Below, in pieces: positions 25,625 through 33,718 of a stretch of 64,000 bases of DNA. A program made the position numbers and the translations under genes. Where the stretch lies: assembly GCF_000802965.1 (NCBI RefSeq), contig NZ_JSAK01000038.1, positions 26,715-90,714 of the forward strand, given 5' to 3'. The stretch comes from Pseudomonas fluorescens. GTDB lineage: Bacteria > Pseudomonadota > Gammaproteobacteria > Pseudomonadales > Pseudomonadaceae. A model generated the notes under the pieces. It ran no database searches. It worked only from the letters and a program-made list of their open reading frames with translations, and was not told the origin of the DNA. Each line of letters opens with the position of its first letter. Positions within the stretch are counted from its first letter, which is position 1.

Positions 25625-25852
25625 ATGCAGACTCACGATATACAAGCTGCCAAATTGTATTTTTCTACACTCATCGATGCGGTGGTGGGCGGGGAAACAA
25701 TCATCTTCACCGATGGTGGCATACCTGTAGCCAAGCTTTCTCCTGTAACGAATGTTAAACGGCGCGACATGCTATCGGATGTTGAATTTAATGCCGAAGC
25801 ATCGGATGCGCTAGATAATGGCATTGCTAATCTGTTTGAGGGTGGGAAGTAG
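25625..25852 (+). CDS. Phd/YefM-type antitoxin, orphan
   Basis: This 75-residue protein follows the prevent-host-death pattern: MQTHDIQAAKLYFSTLIDAV, then GGETIIFTDGGIPVAKLSPV, then an acidic flexible tail that normally wraps the toxin. GGGGGAGATAACGG precedes the ATG. A PIN or RelE-type toxin usually starts within a few bases of the stop, but here a group II intron relic follows, so the toxin is missing. Confidence 0.8.
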   Translation: MQTHDIQAAKLYFSTLIDAVVGGETIIFTDGGIPVAKLSPVTNVKRRDMLSDVEFNAEASDALDNGIANLFEGGK

Positions 25853-26049
25853 AGCTCCTACGCAGTGCCAAGAAACCTAAGTCGTCTTAATGGGTTTAAA
25901 GACGCTGTATTTCGGCTTTGGCGGCAAGGGCTCACGCGTCACACCCAACGTCACCTGCTTCAATGGTCACGCTTTGGGCTGCTAACTCGCTTTTAGGTGC
26001 CCAGTCCCCCCTTACCCAGAGGAACGCTTCGCGTCACGTACCTGGGGTA

Positions 26050-26121
26050 GGAGACGTATGCGGTAGTTCCGCACGTACGGACCAGTGCGGATGGTGGTAG
26101 GCACTGCCATTCCTACCGCAC
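26050..26121 (+). mobile_element. Group II intron 3' end (domains V-VI), second copy
   Basis: ACGTATGCGGT-AGTT-CCGCACGTACGGAC forms a domain V-like hairpin identical in its inner stem to the one at 23424-23496. The next stem (GTGCGGATGGTGG...CTGCCATTCCTACCGCAC) differs from the first copy by paired changes that keep the fold, as expected for domain VI. No intron ORF precedes it. Confidence 0.6.
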
Positions 26122-26372
26122 CCCACAGGCGCCCCTTTAGCCAGACGGAAATGACGTCACATTTCTACCAAATGGAAATTGGAGCAGCAAAGCAGCACGA
26201 AGTCGACAATCTCACGACTAAAAGTCTACTTTGGGATGCATCCATGGGAAATCACATGAATTCCGCGCTGTTGCGACGAAAAGTCCACATTTTTGCCTTG
26301 GTCGGATTCTGGAGACTTTAAAATGACCAATAGTTCAAGATTTCTGTCGGTGCGGGGTAGGAGGGGAAAGAT

Positions 26373-27329
26373 ATGGGACGCGTCGGAATAAACATGACTG
26401 TAGTCAAGGATGCGCGCAGCGCGATCCTCGCCCGCGGCCAACACCCCAGTATCGACGCCGTACGGGTCGAGCTGGGAAACACCGGGTCCCGAACCACGAT
26501 CAGTCGGTATTTGAAGGAGATCGAGGAGCTTTCAGGCCCTGTACTGGAGCCACGCGAGCGCTTCAGCGCCGAATTGCAGCACTTCATGTCGCGCATGCTG
26601 GACCGGATGATGGAGGAATCGGGAGCCGCCGCCAGCCAAGCGAAGGAGACGTACGATCAAAAACGCGCCGAGCTGGAAGTGCAGCTCGAATCGTCGCAAT
26701 TAGAGCTTACGGCGCTGCGACGTCAATATGAAAGCGAGGGCAGCGCGCTGGAGGTACAGACGGCCGAGTTACAGACCAGCCAGACCATCCTGCAAGCCGA
26801 GATCACCCGCAATGCACATCTCAGTCAGAACTGCAGTGCCTTGGAGCTGCGCGTCCAGGAGAAGGATGAGCGAATTCGATCCTTGGAGGAAAAGCACGTG
26901 CACGCGCGGGATGCACTTGAGCACTACCGCAGCGCCTTCAAGGAACAGCGTGAGCAGGAGCAGCGCCGGCACAAGGGCCAGGTGCAGCAACTTCAGGTTG
27001 AGCTGCGCCAGCTCCAGCAAACGCTCATGCTCAAGCAGGATGAGCTCACACACTTGAACCGGGATAACGAACGCTTACTGATTGAAGCACGGCAGCAGAG
27101 CAAAGCCATGTTGGAGCAGGAAGATTCCATGCAGCGCCTGACGGGCGAACTCAACGCCATGAAAACTGCGGTCGCCAAGGAGGAGGGGGTCAGGGAGATG
27201 TTGCGGGAGCAACTCGCTGACTCAGCCAAACGGCTTGAAGCGGTGATTAAGCTGTCATCTGCCGAACTGGCCCAAGTGAAGAGCCAGTTGAAGGAGTCCT
27301 CCGCAGAGCTCATGCAGCTCCAGCATTAA
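26373..27329 (+). CDS. kfrA: KfrA-like DNA-binding coiled-coil protein
   Basis: This 318-residue protein has an N-terminal KfrA-type helix-turn-helix (residues about 8-60: DARSAILARGQHPSIDAVRV, then GSRTTISRYLKEIEEL). A continuous alpha-helical coiled coil follows to the end, very rich in E, Q, R and L. KfrA proteins bind plasmid DNA and aid stable partition or repress their own gene. AGGAGGGG precedes the start. No rep or par genes surround it, so it is either a plasmid relic or a chromosomal relative with a local role. Confidence 0.85.
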   Translation: MGRVGINMTVVKDARSAILARGQHPSIDAVRVELGNTGSRTTISRYLKEIEELSGPVLEPRERFSAELQHFMSRMLDRMMEESGAAASQAKETYDQKRAELEVQLESSQLELTALRRQYESEGSALEVQTAELQTSQTILQAEITRNAHLSQNCSALELRVQEKDERIRSLEEKHVHARDALEHYRSAFKEQREQEQRRHKGQVQQLQVELRQLQQTLMLKQDELTHLNRDNERLLIEARQQSKAMLEQEDSMQRLTGELNAMKTAVAKEEGVREMLREQLADSAKRLEAVIKLSSAELAQVKSQLKESSAELMQLQH

Positions 27330-27479
27330 CTGAATCAGTAGGTCGGGACATGTTGCCAGGTACGCCACCCGTCGACGCTGGACTAGCGCCATATTGCTGC
27401 TCAGTGGTAGTACCGCTGAGCAAACAGATACCATATAGTTCATTTGACATAAAAATTAATTCATTTGGAGGAACTGCTG

Positions 27480-27956
27480 ATGGTCGCTCCAACAACTGCC
27501 CAGTTGCCAGCCAAAAAGAAAGATGACTCTCGCGAAATGGGGATCGCTGCATTTTGGCATTTTAGTTACGGTCGGGACTCACTCAAGGACTCTGAACGTA
27601 TTCACCAGATCAAGGAAGGGTTTCCTGCCCATCTAGTGCACGCCATTCGTCTGACCTTCGATCTTCAAGAGCGTAACGTTGAGACGCTGCTAAATGCATC
27701 CATCTCCACGCTCGAAAGACGGCGGCGTGAGCAAAAGAATCTTGATCCCGTTGCGTCTGAACGCCTGGATCGGATTGCTACAGTCAGTCACCTGGCCGAA
27801 GAGGTTTTTGAAAGCCAAGAGAATGCTGCTCATTGGATGTCGACGGCCAATAAAGCGCTCGGTGGAAGCGCGCCGATTATGCTCTGCGAAACTGAGATAG
27901 GCGCCAAACAAGTCCGCCGTGTCCTTCATGCGCTTGAGTGGGGAGGCGCTGCCTGA
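27480..27956 (+). CDS. Xre/MbcA/ParS antitoxin of a RES-Xre pair
   Basis: This 158-residue antitoxin has a helical DNA-binding part (about residues 50-85: LVHAIRLTFDLQERNVETLL) and a C-terminal toxin-binding domain (RLDRIATVSHLAEEVFESQE, then TANKALGGSAPIMLCETEIG). The domain ends in a helix whose end would block the toxin active site. The ATG at 27480 is chosen because GGAGG lies seven bases before it. The stop overlaps the toxin start, which indicates coupled translation and dose control. It should also repress the operon. Confidence 0.88.
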   Translation: MVAPTTAQLPAKKKDDSREMGIAAFWHFSYGRDSLKDSERIHQIKEGFPAHLVHAIRLTFDLQERNVETLLNASISTLERRRREQKNLDPVASERLDRIATVSHLAEEVFESQENAAHWMSTANKALGGSAPIMLCETEIGAKQVRRVLHALEWGGAA

Positions 27957-28414
27957 TGAAGGCGTGGCGAATCGCGAAGGCTAAACGTGCGAACGATCTG
28001 TCAGGAATGGGCGCGGCAATCGAAGGCGGGAGGTGGAGTGATCAGGATGTAGCAGCCGTTTACATGGGGCTGACACCTGCGATTTGCTGCTTGGAAACCT
28101 TCGTACATGCCGGGGGCGAGCCCACGTTCCCGATGAAGATCACCTGTTTCGAACTGCCTGCTGATCCAACGCTTTATTTGGAGCCTGATCCGAAAACCTT
28201 GCCAGAGGGTTGGGCAAGTCTCCCTGCTGACCGGCCTAGCATGGATTTCGGAACCTATTGGTTAAAGGCGAACACCCACCTGGGATTGATCGTGCCTTCC
28301 GCTGTGATGGTGCTGGAGCGCAATGTCGTAATCAATCCCAGTCACCCGGCCGTCAAGGAGATCAAGGTGGTGGATGTGTTTGACTTCATGTACGACCCAC
28401 GCATGTTCAAATAA
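27956..28414 (+). CDS. RES-domain toxin (NAD+-depleting)
   Basis: This 152-residue RES toxin starts at the ATG overlapping the antitoxin stop. The family's R-E-S residues are visible: WRIAKAKRAND near the start, LETFVHAGG in the middle, and a serine in the later IVPSAVMVLERN segment. RES toxins degrade NAD+ by phosphorolysis or hydrolysis and stop growth when the antitoxin is lost. The length is normal and no lesion is seen. This is the only complete toxin-antitoxin pair in the island. Confidence 0.9.
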   Translation: MKAWRIAKAKRANDLSGMGAAIEGGRWSDQDVAAVYMGLTPAICCLETFVHAGGEPTFPMKITCFELPADPTLYLEPDPKTLPEGWASLPADRPSMDFGTYWLKANTHLGLIVPSAVMVLERNVVINPSHPAVKEIKVVDVFDFMYDPRMFK

Positions 28415-29481
28415 AACTGTTCTGAAATCGCTAGGCAATCACTTCAATGACTGATGGGGCGCAAGGTGTAACGGTTCAACGCCTCGCGTCAGATCAACGT
28501 TTTTCGCAATACACATCGCCGCATCCCGTTCGCTGGAACCAGGCGCTTGTATCGGGCTGATTTTTTCTTCGGGTTGCATCATGGCCATGGCCAGAGACTG
28601 ACTGGGGGAGGGGACCGGTCATACCTGTAAGGACACCCATGGTGTTGGGTTGTTGACCCGACGATGTACGAGTGATTACCTGAGAGGTCTGAAAGGTTCA
28701 GCTATTTCAGTCGGCCTTCTAAACAAGAACTCTCCAGTTCTAGCTATGCAATATTCGCCAAAAAAGGTCGAGACTACATTCTGAGATTAAATGAATAAAT
28801 ATGTGAGGAACCCTCGCTAAAAATCTCAGACATGCTTGTTCTAGAGCGGCCAACCTAGTTAAGAAAAATTTGAAATCGGCATCGAAGCGCTGCAGATCGA
28901 GAAGCGGTTCTCGAACCAAAATCAAAGTCCAGAGCAGCAAGCAACGGGCGTTCTGAAAGATATAAAGGACGGCTGGTTGCCGGCGTATGACGACTAGCAA
29001 CCATCTCTGTACTGCAGGAGTTCCGACATCTAGCGATTCGCAAGCTACGATGCAGGGCTACTGTACGGCCGAAAGGTAGGAGCGAATCCAAAAAATTTCA
29101 TATTTACATACCAATCCACGCGGGAGTATCAAGTTTACCTTCACAACAGGATGTCCAAAGGCGATTTGGGGGCAAAAAGTTCAATTCCGCGGGGTTGTAA
29201 GGCTTCAACTTCCTTCCAGTTTTATTTAAAGATCTCCTTCGGCGTGCTTTCTGTGGGCGCACCGCGAGAACTAAAAATTAGCCTTTGAAGCATCGGTCGA
29301 AAATCTACAAATTAGTTCGCAAAAATTCACAGAACTAGTTCGGAGAGCTAGAGAGTCACACAAGAACAGCTAAACAGCTTTTACACATCTGGTTTAACAT
29401 AATATACATTACACGTAGCGCGATATAATCAATGGCGGGCTCTGCCGAGGTGGTTTTCAATCTGTGCAACAGCAGTTCTCA

Positions 29482-29520
29482 GAAGTAATCGTGTAAAAAA
29501 ATGGGAAGTAATCGTGTAAA
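29482..29520 (+). repeat. Tandem 16-bp repeats, possible insertion-sequence end
   Basis: GAAGTAATCGTGTAAA occurs twice (29482-29497 and 29505-29520), 23 bases apart. Multiple short direct repeats near a TG terminus (TGTGCAACAGCAG at 29463) are typical of IS21-family ends, where transposase binds. No transposase gene is attached. Confidence 0.4.
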
Positions 29521-30048
29521 TCATGCCTTTCGCCTCACGTTCACGGATTTGCTTACAGATCACCTGTCCGGCAATCATCTGCGCGCTACAGGCTCTGGCG
29601 AGGCCTTTGCGGCCGCTATCTTGCCCGATTTTACGTCATGAGCAGCGAATCCAGATATGTCACCCTTGATCGGCTGATCGTGCACCGTATACGAATTCGC
29701 CTATTCGTTTGATTTGAGTAATTTTTTTGGAGACAGCTTGTTCGTTTACGGTATTACTGGTATTGCAGCGTCCACCTACTAGCACGACGCTGTGTGAAAT
29801 CTACAGCGTTCAGCATGGAGTTGGTGCACGGATTTCAAGGGCTGCCATTCGCGGAAATGAACAGTCCGGCTGATTTACATGCCGATAGGCCGTAGAGCTT
29901 CTGCGGCCACTAGCTTCCCTGGGAGCTGCTCCAGAATTTGGTTTGTTGAAAAGCTCAGTAACGTGCGCTGGTCCTCGGCCTGTCCCCGCCCCAAAACCGC
30001 ATCCACACGTCCGGCCTCATCACGTAGGCCCAGAAGTGCGGTTAGCGT

Positions 30049-30109
30049 TGTAAACCTGTTTTTTGACTTGTTAACCACTGTAGTTAACAGATCAAAAAAC
30101 AGGTTTACA
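30049..30109. repeat. 27-bp near-perfect inverted repeat with 7-base loop
   Basis: The left arm (30049-30075, starting TGTAAACCTGTTTTTTGA) and right arm (30083-30109) pair at 25 of 27 positions, around the loop CACTGTA. The inner part, TGTTAAC-CACTGTA-GTTAACA, resembles a tyrosine-recombinase core: short inverted arms around a 7-base centre. T6 and A6 runs in the arms could also make it a two-way terminator. Confidence 0.8.
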
Positions 30110-30343
30110 GGATGCTAGAGATCGACGCCTTTGAAGCCAGCAAGAAAGCTCTTAGCTGTGAGTTCCATGCTGGTGATAACGTGCGCTTTAGCGATACCAT
30201 CGCTTGCAAACCGGAACTTTAGGTCTCTTCAAGGTGCAAATTGGTAACTCGAAACCTACAACTCAACTAAACAGTCATTTAGCGTAGTTATAATGTTAGC
30301 ATCTATAAAATGTCCTTCCACACCCTTCCCGTCAGTCAAAAAA

Positions 30344-30967
30344 TCACTGCAATGGCGAAAATCCCGCAGGCAAATAGATCGTCGATCGCATGTCACACAG
30401 TTGCGGACCGGAGTTTTCCGGAGGCCAGACGCCATCCATTACCGCTTGGGTTCGCACTTCCAATCGCTGCTCCAGGGTTGCCCACGGCCAGATGTGGAGG
30501 TAACGCGGCAACGCTCCGTCAGTGGCATAAAACGCCGCGTAAACCGGTGAGTACTGCTCGGCTGTTCGCGCTTCTATCGCCTTGGCCCAACCATCGAGCG
30601 TCGGTTGCAACCCTGCGCTGACCAGGTCGTAAACACGCATCTCGTAGAACGGTCCGAGTTTGCCGGCGCTCAAGGGCTTGAGGAACGGAAACAAACTGTA
30701 GTTCTCAATCCGCAGGTCAGTAATGAACTCGTTGATGCCGAATGCTTCGCCACCCAGCAGGAAGCGCTCGCGCTCCGCTTGCCGCTGGACTTCATCAGCA
30801 TAACCACGCAACAGCGCAATCTGATTCAACTGGCCGATTTCCGAGGCCCAGCAGCCCATCAGCTCGCCTCCGACCTCTGGCGCGGCCAGGGCTTTCTCGA
30901 TGCGTGCCAATGCCTGCGCAACAGTGCGAACCCGCACGGTGAAGGTGATCATTTCAAAAAACCGCAT
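30344..30967 (-). CDS. NIPSNAP-family protein
   Basis: This 207-residue protein has two ferredoxin-like NIPSNAP repeats. The first begins MITFTVRVRTVAQALARIEK with the family tryptophan/glycine stretch LMGCWASEIGQLNQI. The second begins FYEMRVYDLVSAGLQPTLDG and contains YLHIWPWATLEQRLEVR. Function is not settled for bacterial members; they often lie next to catabolic operons. GGAG precedes the ATG. It is transcribed in the same direction as the deacylase gene 120 bp upstream and may be cotranscribed with it. Confidence 0.85.
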   Translation of the reverse strand: MRFFEMITFTVRVRTVAQALARIEKALAAPEVGGELMGCWASEIGQLNQIALLRGYADEVQRQAERERFLLGGEAFGINEFITDLRIENYSLFPFLKPLSAGKLGPFYEMRVYDLVSAGLQPTLDGWAKAIEARTAEQYSPVYAAFYATDGALPRYLHIWPWATLEQRLEVRTQAVMDGVWPPENSGPQLCDMRSTIYLPAGFSPLQ

Positions 30968-31087
30968 GAGTGACTCCGGCTGTTTTCAGCCAACATAGGC
31001 TTCGTAGCTTGAAGCCTATGGCAGCGTCGAGCCGCGAGCTATTCAAGCGATCACCATCGCGCTAGGTAGTTTCTTTATGGCTGCGTT

Positions 31088-32104
31088 TTAGTTCGGGTCG
31101 AGCAAACCACCGCTCCAGTTACGCGACAAACGACTGCCGGTAAACTTCGCCACGCCCATGCCTTGGGAGATCAATCGATCCCGATACCGCGTGACCAGTC
31201 GCCCGGTTTGCTCGGCATGCAGCACCACTTCAGATGACGGGTCACCCGGCCGGCGCAGAATCCGTGCGAAGCGTTGTCCTTCTTCGACGACATCACCGAG
31301 TTCTTTTTCAAAGATCAGCACGCCGGGCTGCGGCGCGAGAATGGTCTCCATGTGGCCCATCTCCACCGCTTCGACAGGCCAGTCTGCCAGCGACCGCGCC
31401 TCGTTGATGACGCCATAGCGGCACAGCCAGGCATACAGTCCTTCGGCATCCTGTTCGGCGAACCGATCGTTGACGTCGCCCTGCCCTCTAAGCTCCAGGG
31501 TCGCTGCCATGCGTTGCTCGGTCGCGCCGTCGCGAAGCCACGGCGCGATGATGGTTTCTTCGAACGAGCCGTCACCGCCGTCGTCCCAGATGATTGCCAC
31601 GTCCATTTTCATCGCCGCGGCCAGTTCGCGCCCACGGGGCCAAAAGCTGCGATGCACATAAACATATGGCAGTGCTTCGTCATCGGTGTGCAGGTCGAGC
31701 ATCACATCTGCGGGAGCCGCCAGTTGCACCAGGCTTTTTTGCCATTGCTGAACGTTGGTTGAAGGTCGCACCATTGCGGCGGACTGGTCGAAGCCACGGT
31801 TGAAATTGTGCCCGGTCGCATCGTGGTAACGCCCAAGGATCCGCCCCTGGCGAAACTGGCCGATGCCCAATGGATTCGCCTGCGGTACCACGGTCACACT
31901 GCCGTTGAGTCGACCCTCAGCCTCAGCCACCTGAAGACGCTGCATTAATAGATGCAGGACCAGCATCCCGGCGATCTCATCGGCATGCACCCCCGCCTGC
32001 AAATGCACGTTCGGCCCGCGAGCATCGCCTTCGAAACGCCAGGCACCGACCTGCACCGAATCGCCGTTGTTATTACGAACGTTGAACGAAACATCCTGCG
32101 CCAT
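31088..32104 (-). CDS. Succinylglutamate desuccinylase/aspartoacylase-family metallohydrolase
   Basis: This 338-residue zinc hydrolase should remove an acyl group from an N-acyl amino acid or related amide. The metal-binding motif is VHLQAGVHADEIAGML near residue 35, with H and E as ligands. The third ligand segment is DVMLDLHTDDEALPYVY, and a later glutamate is in AATLELRGQGDVND. A C-terminal beta domain follows (GVLIFEKELGDVVEEGQRFA). A strong ribosome site (GGAGGGG) precedes the start. It is divergent from the TetR gene, with a TTGAAC-ATCT-GTTCAA operator in the gap, so it is probably under that repressor. Confidence 0.85.
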   Translation of the reverse strand: MAQDVSFNVRNNNGDSVQVGAWRFEGDARGPNVHLQAGVHADEIAGMLVLHLLMQRLQVAEAEGRLNGSVTVVPQANPLGIGQFRQGRILGRYHDATGHNFNRGFDQSAAMVRPSTNVQQWQKSLVQLAAPADVMLDLHTDDEALPYVYVHRSFWPRGRELAAAMKMDVAIIWDDGGDGSFEETIIAPWLRDGATEQRMAATLELRGQGDVNDRFAEQDAEGLYAWLCRYGVINEARSLADWPVEAVEMGHMETILAPQPGVLIFEKELGDVVEEGQRFARILRRPGDPSSEVVLHAEQTGRLVTRYRDRLISQGMGVAKFTGSRLSRNWSGGLLDPN

Positions 32105-32159
32105 CTGCTTCCCCTCCCTTCATGAGCGTTAAAAACGTCGTCGCTGTCGAGACTGGAGA

Positions 32160-32175
32160 TTGAACATCTGTTCAA
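32160..32175. promoter_or_regulatory. TetR-type operator A
   Basis: TTGAACATCTGTTCAA is a perfect palindrome with six-base arms and a four-base centre. It lies between the divergent deacylase and TetR starts. It belongs to the TGAAC-N4-GTTCA set also seen at 38186, 57446 and 63922. Confidence 0.65.
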
Positions 32176-32215
32176 CTAAGCTCGCCAACGTGGAACCGCA
32201 GCCAAGGAAACGCCT

Positions 32216-32851
32216 GTGACAAGCAATGCCCCGAAAAACCGCCGCGCCGAACCGGATGAGCGCCGCGAACTGCTAGTTGCCGCGACGCTGCGTTGCCTGG
32301 TCCGTGACGGCCATGCCGGTATCTCCGTGCGGCGCATCGCCACCGAAGCCGGGGTTTCGGTTGGCCTGCTCAATCATCATTTCGGCAGCATCGATGCCTT
32401 GATCGCCGACACGTACCAAAAGCTCGCCAGCGAACTCACCACTGCCCTCCTCCACGAAATCCAGCAGGTCGGCACACCAGCGGAAAAAATAGATGCATTT
32501 CTGGTTGGTTCTTTTTCGCCGCGGGTCATGGATCCGCAATTGCTCGGTGCCTGGGTGGTGTTCTGGAGCCTGATCCGCCATTCCGAACACGTCAGCCAGT
32601 CCCATGAAAAAAGCTACGGTGCCTACCTCGATCTGCTGCGTCAGTTGCTCGATGACCTGGCGGCCAGCGAAGACTTCGTGATCCACGACACCCGGCTCGC
32701 CGCCATCGGCTTATCGGCGATGCTCGACGGGCTCTGGATCGAGTGGTGCCTCAACCCCGAGACCTTCAGCCCCGCCAACGGGCTCCATATCTGCCGTTGC
32801 TGGGTAAAGGGATTGCGACACGGAGCATTCAGCACCCACGACATCCTGTGA
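32216..32851 (+). CDS. TetR-family regulator (BetI-like), regulon copy 1
   Basis: This 211-residue repressor has a normal TetR helix-turn-helix (residues about 20-65: GHAGISVRRIATEAGVSVGL, LNHHFGSIDALIADTY) and a BetI-like ligand domain (DPQLLGAWVVFWSLIRHSEH, LDGLWIEWCLNPETF). The start is a GTG preceded by AAGGAAA. Operator A lies 40 bp upstream, so autorepression is likely. The protein is closely similar along its whole length to the TetR at 63224-63871. Its 3' end overlaps the convergent DMT transporter gene by 141 bp. Confidence 0.9.
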   Translation: MTSNAPKNRRAEPDERRELLVAATLRCLVRDGHAGISVRRIATEAGVSVGLLNHHFGSIDALIADTYQKLASELTTALLHEIQQVGTPAEKIDAFLVGSFSPRVMDPQLLGAWVVFWSLIRHSEHVSQSHEKSYGAYLDLLRQLLDDLAASEDFVIHDTRLAAIGLSAMLDGLWIEWCLNPETFSPANGLHICRCWVKGLRHGAFSTHDIL

Positions 32852-33718
32852 TGGATGCCGACCGAAGATCATCGCCAGGGTGCCGCTGACCGCGATCAAA
32901 CCGGCACCGATCATCAACGACACATCCATCAGCGTGCCCCAGATCAGGCTCGACAGCAGGAACGCCCAGATCAATCCCGTGTATTCGAACGGCGCCAGCA
33001 CCGTGGCCGTGGCGCGCTGGAAACTGGCGAACAACAGGAACTGACCAGCGCCGCCCATCACCCCGGCGACGAGCATGCCCAGCCAGGCAGGCGTGGGTGC
33101 CGGTGTGTGGGTCCAGGGCAGCGCCACCATCATGCAGATGACAAACACCACGTTGCTAATCAGCATTTGCTCCAGCACCGAGGTCTGGTTATCGACCTGG
33201 CGCAACTGGATGTAGGTGAACGCCCAGCACATCGCGGCCAGCAGCGTCAGCGCAATCGGCAGCGGATCGCTCATGTTGTTGGGCCGGCAGGCAATCACCA
33301 CGCCGACAAAACCGATGATCAAGGCCAACCACTGCCAACCGCTGACCTGTTCCTTGAGAATGACCGTCGCCAGCACCGTGACCATTATCGGCGCTGAGAA
33401 ATACAGCGTCGTCATTTCCGCCAAGGTCAGGTCCCGGGCCGCGGTGTAGTACAGCAGCCACGCGGCAATCGACAGCAAGCCGCGCACTACCAACAAACGC
33501 CGACTGGACGAACGCCAGGCGCGCTGCACCAGTTGCAAACGTCCCGCCAGCAAACACGCGATCACCACCACGAGCGCGCGCCAGAACAGGATGGTGAACA
33601 CTGAATAATCAGCCACCAGCCACTTGATGCCCGCGTCCTGCAAGGACAGGAACGCGTATCCCAAAGTGCACAGGCCAATGCCTTGCAACGAGCGGTCAAC
33701 CGTCCGTGGCGTGCTCAT
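32711..33718 (-). CDS. EamA/DMT-family transporter
   Basis: This membrane protein has about 335 residues from the ATG at 33718, with ten predicted helices in two EamA repeats (GIGLCTLGYAFLSLQDAGIK; LTLLAAMCWAFTYIQLRQVD). Such proteins usually export metabolites or amino acids. The start overlaps the stop of the upstream permease gene (TAATG), so it is translationally coupled to the ABC importer operon. The last 50 or so residues, after MIFGRHPS, are hydrophilic and lie antisense to the TetR gene. Homologues usually end near that point. Confidence 0.88.
   Translation of the reverse strand: MSTPRTVDRSLQGIGLCTLGYAFLSLQDAGIKWLVADYSVFTILFWRALVVVIACLLAGRLQLVQRAWRSSSRRLLVVRGLLSIAAWLLYYTAARDLTLAEMTTLYFSAPIMVTVLATVILKEQVSGWQWLALIIGFVGVVIACRPNNMSDPLPIALTLLAAMCWAFTYIQLRQVDNQTSVLEQMLISNVVFVICMMVALPWTHTPAPTPAWLGMLVAGVMGGAGQFLLFASFQRATATVLAPFEYTGLIWAFLLSSLIWGTLMDVSLMIGAGLIAVSGTLAMIFGRHPSQDVVGAECSVSQSLYPATADMEPVGGAEGLGVEAPLDPEPVEHRR

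Larger units (their letters stand above)
28415..30343. other. 1.9-kb stretch without recognised gene
   Basis: I find no supportable gene. The DNA is AT-rich to about 29450. It holds two direct 16-bp repeats (29482-29520) and a strong inverted repeat (30049-30109). Two short frames next to the inverted repeat could be gene ends: one leftward from 30078 (ending EALRPIGM) and one rightward from 30113 (MLEIDAFEASKKAL to CKPEL). Neither matches a family I know. It looks like a scar zone at the island border. Confidence 0.5.

Noticed and set aside
25888..26049. Possible intron-ORF C-terminus before the second group II relic
   Set aside because: No frame shows maturase domain X or endonuclease motifs, so only the RNA 3' end is supported.
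29875..30078. Leftward 67-residue frame ending EALRPIGM beside the inverted repeat
   Set aside because: Codon use looks gene-like, but no family is recognised and its start lies inside the inverted repeat. I note it only in the gap description.
30113..30223. Rightward 36-residue frame MLEIDAFEASKKAL to CKPEL
   Set aside because: Too short, with no ribosome site and no recognised homologue; it could be the end of a lost gene.
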